Source: Chitinophaga sp. S165 (GTDB lineage: Bacteria > Bacteroidota > Bacteroidia > Chitinophagales > Chitinophagaceae). Taken from it: DNA of 64,000 nucleotides. Below the pieces are notes generated by a model. The model searched no databases, was not told the origin of the DNA, and worked only from the letters and a program-made list of their open reading frames with translations. Location: the NCBI RefSeq assembly GCF_003182155.1, contig NZ_QGTG01000002.1, positions 1,193,646 to 1,257,645 on the forward strand, written 5' to 3'. Positions 63,754-64,000 of the stretch are shown here, piece by piece. Each line of letters begins with the position of its first letter. The first letter of the stretch is position 1. A program made the translations under genes and the position numbers.

Positions 63754-64000
63754 GTTTATATGGATTGATTGCCCGGAATGAACGTCTGCAGTACCTGGAT
63801 GCTATTACGGGAGAGCGTTATGCGCTACATGATTTAAATGATACCCTGGATATTACTGACAAGCAGGCATTGGCATTTTTGTATCTGGATAATTCCATAG
63901 CATCCATAAAGGTGTTATTAAATTGTCTTAATAGTAAATTGACCCTGGCGTTGTTAAGTCCAAAGTTGAATATCGAGTATAAACAGCAGTTAGAGCAAGT
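63750..64000 (+). CDS. AMP-binding ligase, N-terminal fragment (cut by window end)
   Basis: Open from ATG 63750 to the window end, 83 codons. The stop of the ACP gene is embedded in its start (4-bp overlap). The sequence (YLDAITGERYALHDL, LNSKLTLALLSPKLN) fits the N-terminal lobe of acyl-AMP ligases or adenylate-forming enzymes. Catalytic motifs lie beyond the window, so family is by position and N-terminal style only. Confidence 0.65.
   Translation, partial: MSLYGLIARNERLQYLDAITGERYALHDLNDTLDITDKQALAFLYLDNSIASIKVLLNCLNSKLTLALLSPKLNIEYKQQLEQ

Noticed and set aside
1..64000. tRNA or rRNA genes
   Set aside because: No cloverleaf-like or rRNA-like stretch was recognised by eye; a covariance-model scan would settle this.

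Overview
The window comes from a Bacteroidota chromosome, most likely a Chitinophaga-type soil organism. Signs of this are a secreted protein with a type IX secretion (T9SS) C-terminal tail, ECF sigma/FecR regulation with a STN-domain partner, LytS/LytTR regulation, SusC/D-style lipoprotein signals, GH3 and polysaccharide-lyase-like glycan enzymes, a YdeI/DUF1905 protein, and roughly mid-40s GC with AT-rich intergenic DNA. No rRNA, tRNA, CRISPR array, prophage or intact insertion sequence was recognised.

Layout. 1-6 kb: a large T9SS-exported zincin (5' end outside the window), a polysaccharide-lyase-like lipoprotein, a TPR membrane protein, and a minus-strand run of ECF sigma factor, 4-TM protein and YdeI-like protein. 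6-12 kb: a TlpA-like thioredoxin, a 1352-residue SNF2 helicase and a single-domain response regulator. 12.3-19.7 kb: a very large soluble hybrid histidine kinase with ten tandem 92-residue HAMP units, followed by a REC-HisKA-HATPase protein. 19.8-25 kb: a GH3 glycosidase and a flotillin-like SPFH protein, separated by 760 bp of non-coding DNA rich in inverted repeats. 25-31 kb: a VOC protein, a seven-heme cytochrome c lipoprotein, a Crp/Fnr regulator, an SDR epimerase and a PQQ dehydrogenase with an inserted cytochrome c. 31-34.4 kb: a 122-nt palindrome, a LytS/LytTR pair and a 2-oxoglutarate (2OG) oxygenase. 34.4-37.5 kb: an ECF sigma/FecR pair whose third gene joins a STN domain to a short barrel-like tail instead of a TonB receptor. 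37.6-49 kb: an ABC-F protein, SDR/HxlR, a thioredoxin-like/DUF2024/MarR trio, a MocR regulator divergent from a cupin and a DapA-family lyase, a class C beta-lactamase-like hydrolase and a secreted protein of unknown function.

The most distinctive region is 49.7-64 kb. Two adjacent, unassigned paralogues with complete Fe(II)/2OG-oxygenase residues lie upstream of a tightly packed, all-plus-strand operon that runs off the window. Gene order is a clavaminate-synthase-like 2OG lysine hydroxylase, a PLP amino-acid decarboxylase, two tandem IucA/IucC (NIS) siderophore synthetases, an exported creatininase-like protein with altered metal ligands, a GNAT N-acyltransferase with a long extra N-terminal domain, an IucD-type N-monooxygenase, a MATE exporter, an acyl carrier protein and the start of an AMP-binding ligase. 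Read together, these predict a hydroxamate siderophore built from a hydroxylated diamine (hydroxycadaverine if lysine is the substrate): lysine is hydroxylated, decarboxylated, N-hydroxylated, N-acylated, condensed and exported. The creatininase, ACP and ligase are not part of the textbook pathway and are the best candidates for new chemistry.

All functional calls are from reading sequence motifs and gene context; no database search was run.
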